This document shows positions 61,085 through 64,000 of a stretch of DNA of 64,000 nucleotides, one piece after another. Numbering within the stretch: position 1 is the stretch's first letter; each line of letters starts with the position of its first letter. The notes under the pieces are model-generated. The model had not been told where the DNA came from, did no database searches, and saw only the letters and a program-made list of their open reading frames with translations. The DNA comes from Polytrichum commune (taxonomy: Eukaryota; Streptophyta; Polytrichopsida; Polytrichales; Polytrichaceae), in the NCBI GenBank assembly GCA_950295325.1, contig OX485804.1, forward strand, positions 64,014,533 to 64,078,532, in the 5' to 3' direction. The position numbers were made by a program, and so were the translations under genes.

Positions 61085-62368
61085 ATGGAGGGATGGCCAG
61101 CATCATTAGCTTGTGCGGCTATGGCAGCTATGGTTTCACAAGTTAGCACAAAGCATTCACCATTGGTAATAGGATTTGTAGGAGCAGCGGTGGCACTCGG
61201 CTGGAACTCATCCAAGCAATATTTTTTCTTGACAACCTCATCAACTACCAAGACTGAAGAAACGTCATCATCACCATCATATGATCCAGAGGAGTTCCTC
61301 AATGACATGAGGTCTAGTCAATCCGATGAGGTTTGCATGAAGTTCAATTCTACGGAGGTTCCCTCATCTCCACTTGCAATTCCGGAAGGCCACAAGGCAA
61401 GAACTGCAACAGAGGATGGAAGTGAGGTGGACGAGGATTGTGCAAATCAAGTGGACTGCCTCCCTTCTTGTGATACAAATTTGCAAGGAGTTTCTCTAGA
61501 ACCTCTAATCGTTGAGAGTATCCAACCTTTGCCAAGTGAGTCAGACAGGACAGAGGTTGAGGTTGCCAGGCCAGAAAACAAAGTGCAAGAGGAAGATGGA
61601 CATGAAGACGAGCTAATCGGTTTCTTGCAAAACTCGGAGGTTGCATCACCACATGCTGCTCTCACTTCTGCGTTGGAAGAGATGAATAATGTGACAACCA
61701 CAGGAACTGAAGTCCTTGAGTCTGTTGCAAGCCCTAGGGCTCAACCTGCAGGGATTACAGAGGAAGGCACTCAGGAAGTTCTCGATTCAACTTCGCTACT
61801 CCAACCCCAATCAGTGGCAGTGGACGTTGGTGGAGTAGTGGAAGGACACACTTCGAAGATGCCATCTCTTGTTGACAAATTCGAGGGGTTTGAGGTTGGC
61901 TGTGCGGAGCTAGTCTTGGAAACTGTAGCCCTGGGCATGGGAAGTGTGAAGAGGATTTGCGAAGAAGTTGGAAACACTTATCTGATTGATGGACTGGTTC
62001 AGAGTGATGGAAATCAGGCTGAAAGCATGCATGACGTTGTTGGAGATGGGGCAGAGAAAGATGTCTCTAATTTCTTGTCATCGGATGTATTGTTGCCTGA
62101 AGTATTGCCAGAAATGTTATGCGAAAACGCGACCGTTGGTGATGCGATTGACCAGCAAGAACTGACAGATCCTGATGACAAGATCTTCAAAGCCCTAACC
62201 AAGGATGCTGTGACGGAAGGTGTGAGACTGGCAACAGAGCAGCATGTGGCTCGGCTGCGGGCTTACGATGAATATCTGGCGGATCCAAAGGTCTCTCCAC
62301 ATATGAAGTCTCAGGTCATGCGAGCGAAGTCCGCTCTTCAGAATTTTTATGATTTGGAATTTCAGTGA
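61085..62368 (+). CDS. Intronless acidic protein of unknown function with an N-terminal hydrophobic segment
   Basis: A single 427-codon frame from ATG to TGA, longer than expected by chance and with balanced coding composition. A hydrophobic N-terminus (about 5-18 and 25-40, including LVIGFVGAAVALGW) could be a membrane anchor or organelle signal. The middle (about 50-370) is low-complexity, acidic and Ser/Thr-rich and probably disordered. The C-terminus is a conserved-looking helical segment with HVARLRAYDEYLADPKVSP and MKSQVMRAKSALQNFYDLEF. No family is recognised. A TATA-like box lies 130 bp upstream. The alternative of a spurious frame is unlikely but not excluded. Confidence 0.7.
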   Translation: MEGWPASLACAAMAAMVSQVSTKHSPLVIGFVGAAVALGWNSSKQYFFLTTSSTTKTEETSSSPSYDPEEFLNDMRSSQSDEVCMKFNSTEVPSSPLAIPEGHKARTATEDGSEVDEDCANQVDCLPSCDTNLQGVSLEPLIVESIQPLPSESDRTEVEVARPENKVQEEDGHEDELIGFLQNSEVASPHAALTSALEEMNNVTTTGTEVLESVASPRAQPAGITEEGTQEVLDSTSLLQPQSVAVDVGGVVEGHTSKMPSLVDKFEGFEVGCAELVLETVALGMGSVKRICEEVGNTYLIDGLVQSDGNQAESMHDVVGDGAEKDVSNFLSSDVLLPEVLPEMLCENATVGDAIDQQELTDPDDKIFKALTKDAVTEGVRLATEQHVARLRAYDEYLADPKVSPHMKSQVMRAKSALQNFYDLEFQ

Positions 62369-63317
62369 AAGGAACGAACTCTGCTGCAATTCCCCCCTAT
62401 CAAATCTCACCTTGCCACTCTTCCATCTTTTGACCATTAACTGCTTGTGGCCAAAGTAATGCAGGTTCCAGTACATGCTAGTGGCAACACATGCTTTTGA
62501 AGACGAGACCGTTTGAACTTTCTCAATGGCCTCTGAATCATCATCCTGTCAAAAAAGTCACGGCCACAATTTAGTGTGAGCAGGGGCACAACAGAAGACT
62601 GGCTTCACAGCCCAGCATGTATGTGTAACAGATTCGTCACCCAATTTGCAGCGAGGATATTAAGAAGCTGCAAGTCAAGGAGGAAGCCAACATTGGAGGT
62701 GACACCTCATTGGTGTTAGGTGAAATGACAAAATTCATGTGGCTCACAGATTCTGAAGTGGAATTTCCTGAGAACACTAGCAATTGGAGATAAACCTTTA
62801 TCAAATCTGCATGCTTCAACCTACCTTCTTCCCCACAAAGTTGACAAATTAAACCTAAAAATCTCCAAGAGCATAGAATTCTGGAATTATAATGTCAGGT
62901 TGAAATGCAGCGGAGGTGTTGTACTGCCTCCCTTTGGACATCCATATGTATCTTTCTCCTCTCTCAAGCATTGGAGCTTCCATGTACATGAGTTCCTTTG
63001 TAGACCCCTGCGTTTGCATGTTTCTCCTTTGCTGTCTGTAGATTTTGTTGACGCGATTGCGGTATTTTTGTTTATGCAGATGTGGTCTGGTTGGCCCATG
63101 TCGGTTGCCACCTTCACCCTGGTTACAACAACTTTGGGACATACATTTTTGAATCCTTTCATAACTGTTGTTGCACCTTTCATAACATGTGATTATGCAT
63201 AAACTTATTCCCCAAGAGTTGGCGTGCTCACCAAATCTTTCGAATGTGCTTATGTCATGAGTGTGGCATTTTAGTACTTGAGATGTGCGTGTGTGTCTTT
63301 GAGCATGTCCATATCAG
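62369..63317. other. Downstream flank, nothing coding seen
   Basis: The first part should be the 3' untranslated region of the preceding gene. Overlapping short frames on both strands at 62855-63202 have no recognised domain. Confidence 0.45.
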
Positions 63318-63599
63318 TGTTGAACTGGTAATGTTTTGTAATCATCGAGGAGGAGGCTTATAGCCTCTTCCCGAAATGCCGCACTCTGGGGCGCCCACGT
63401 CACCTTAACCTTTGTTAGGGTTAGGGTTTGTTCTTTTTCATACCACTTGGGTATGTATAATGAGGATTTCACATTTTTTTGATACCAACAGGATATGGAT
63501 ATTTGTGGATACGTTTGTTTTCCAATACCATTCGAGTATATATACCATGCAAGTTCTTTTGTATCTAGCTGAAATTCCTTTAATATCAATATGATTACA
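63318..63599 (+). mobile_element. Candidate Copia-type LTR (282 bp)
   Basis: Begins TGTTGAACTGGTAATG and ends ATATGATTACA, giving the TG...CA borders of an LTR. A TATATATA motif lies at about 63535-63542. It is followed directly by a sequence resembling the initiator Met-tRNA primer-binding site. No gag frame is open in the remaining 400 bp, so the element is decayed, a TRIM or a chance match. Confidence 0.4.
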
Positions 63600-63600
63600 A

Positions 63601-63612
63601 TGGTATCAACCC
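63601..63612 (+). other. Primer-binding-site-like sequence after the candidate LTR
   Basis: TGGTATCAACCC matches the plant Copia primer-binding site TGGTATCAGAGC at 9 of 12 positions, and its position one base after the candidate LTR end is as expected. Confidence 0.4.
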
Positions 63613-64000
63613 AATAATAGCTCAAGTATAGGAAGATTCTCTCACCTATCTACCCACCAAGTTCCAATGTTTGATTGGTATTACAATTTTGGTTAAATTC
63701 TTGGAACCCCTTATTGATGTTGATTGTTGATACCACACATTCCCATATACACCAGCTCAACATTGGTCCATGGTACATTGGTACAATTGCAACATCCTCC
63801 ATTTTATGATTGAGAAGAGTGAGATACATGCACCTAATACAAATATTCAAAAGCTCACGTAACCCATATAGGTTGATAGTCGGTCTGGCACAAAAAAATT
63901 CTAAAAACAAATGTCAGATTATTTTGAAAAAATACAAGACAAAATTTGCGGGAATTACTTCAATTTACCTTATGCTTTGGTTGGAGTATGGTAAACTCTC

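Noticed and set aside
1-64000. CRISPR array, operons, prophage or other prokaryotic systems
   Set aside because: The introns, snRNA gene and protein families are eukaryotic, and no regularly spaced short repeats with unique spacers were seen.

Overview
This window reads as nuclear DNA of a streptophyte plant. The evidence is a plant-type alpha-1,2-fucosyltransferase (GT37), a plant-type OST3/OST6 oligosaccharyltransferase subunit without a CxxC pair, a giant sacsin-like protein that ends in a RING finger (the plant architecture), a U2 snRNA gene with plant-like promoter spacing, GT-AG introns, GA microsatellites and plant-type MITEs. Introns are short (about 0.1 to 1.4 kb) and genes are sparse (five protein genes and one snRNA in 64 kb). 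That fits a bryophyte, perhaps a liverwort, better than a fern or conifer, but the species cannot be fixed from this sequence.

Layout. 1-9 kb: AT-rich repeat DNA with dispersed repeats, a Tourist-like MITE, a tRNA-like SINE candidate and three GA microsatellites. 9.0-11.1 kb: two-exon fucosyltransferase gene (+), followed 200 bp later by a small decayed hAT element with TIRs and a near-perfect 8-bp target duplication. 13.4-13.9 kb: a second MITE. 15.7-15.9 kb: a short foldback hairpin. 16.6-17.6 kb: single-exon OST3/OST6 (-). 19.1-20.0 kb: a MITE carrying a 24-bp perfect palindrome and a second, nested MITE. 20.3-25.7 kb: a 5.4-kb hAT element with an exact 8-bp target duplication, inserted into an older dispersed repeat and carrying a minisatellite and a transposase pseudogene. 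26.4-29.3 kb: more MITE and dispersed-repeat DNA. 29.5-32.9 kb: multi-exon gene for an RS/KR-rich, coiled-coil, probably nuclear protein (+). 37.1-57.0 kb: thirteen-exon sacsin-like gene (4,826 aa predicted, +). 59.45-59.64 kb: U2 snRNA (-). 61.1-62.4 kb: intronless acidic protein of unknown function (+). 63.3-63.6 kb: candidate Copia-type LTR and primer-binding site.

The genes do not form a pathway. OST3/OST6 acts in N-glycosylation in the ER and the fucosyltransferase acts on glycans in the Golgi; the RS-rich protein and U2 both suggest RNA processing. These look like chance neighbours in a eukaryotic genome. The most informative content beyond the genes is the transposon structure: five elements sharing a GGGC-N3-TTTACAC-like terminus with TTA/TAA-type flanks, and two hAT elements whose exact boundaries can be read from the sequence. 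Gene models were assembled by eye from splice sites, reading phase and family knowledge; no alignment or expression data were available.
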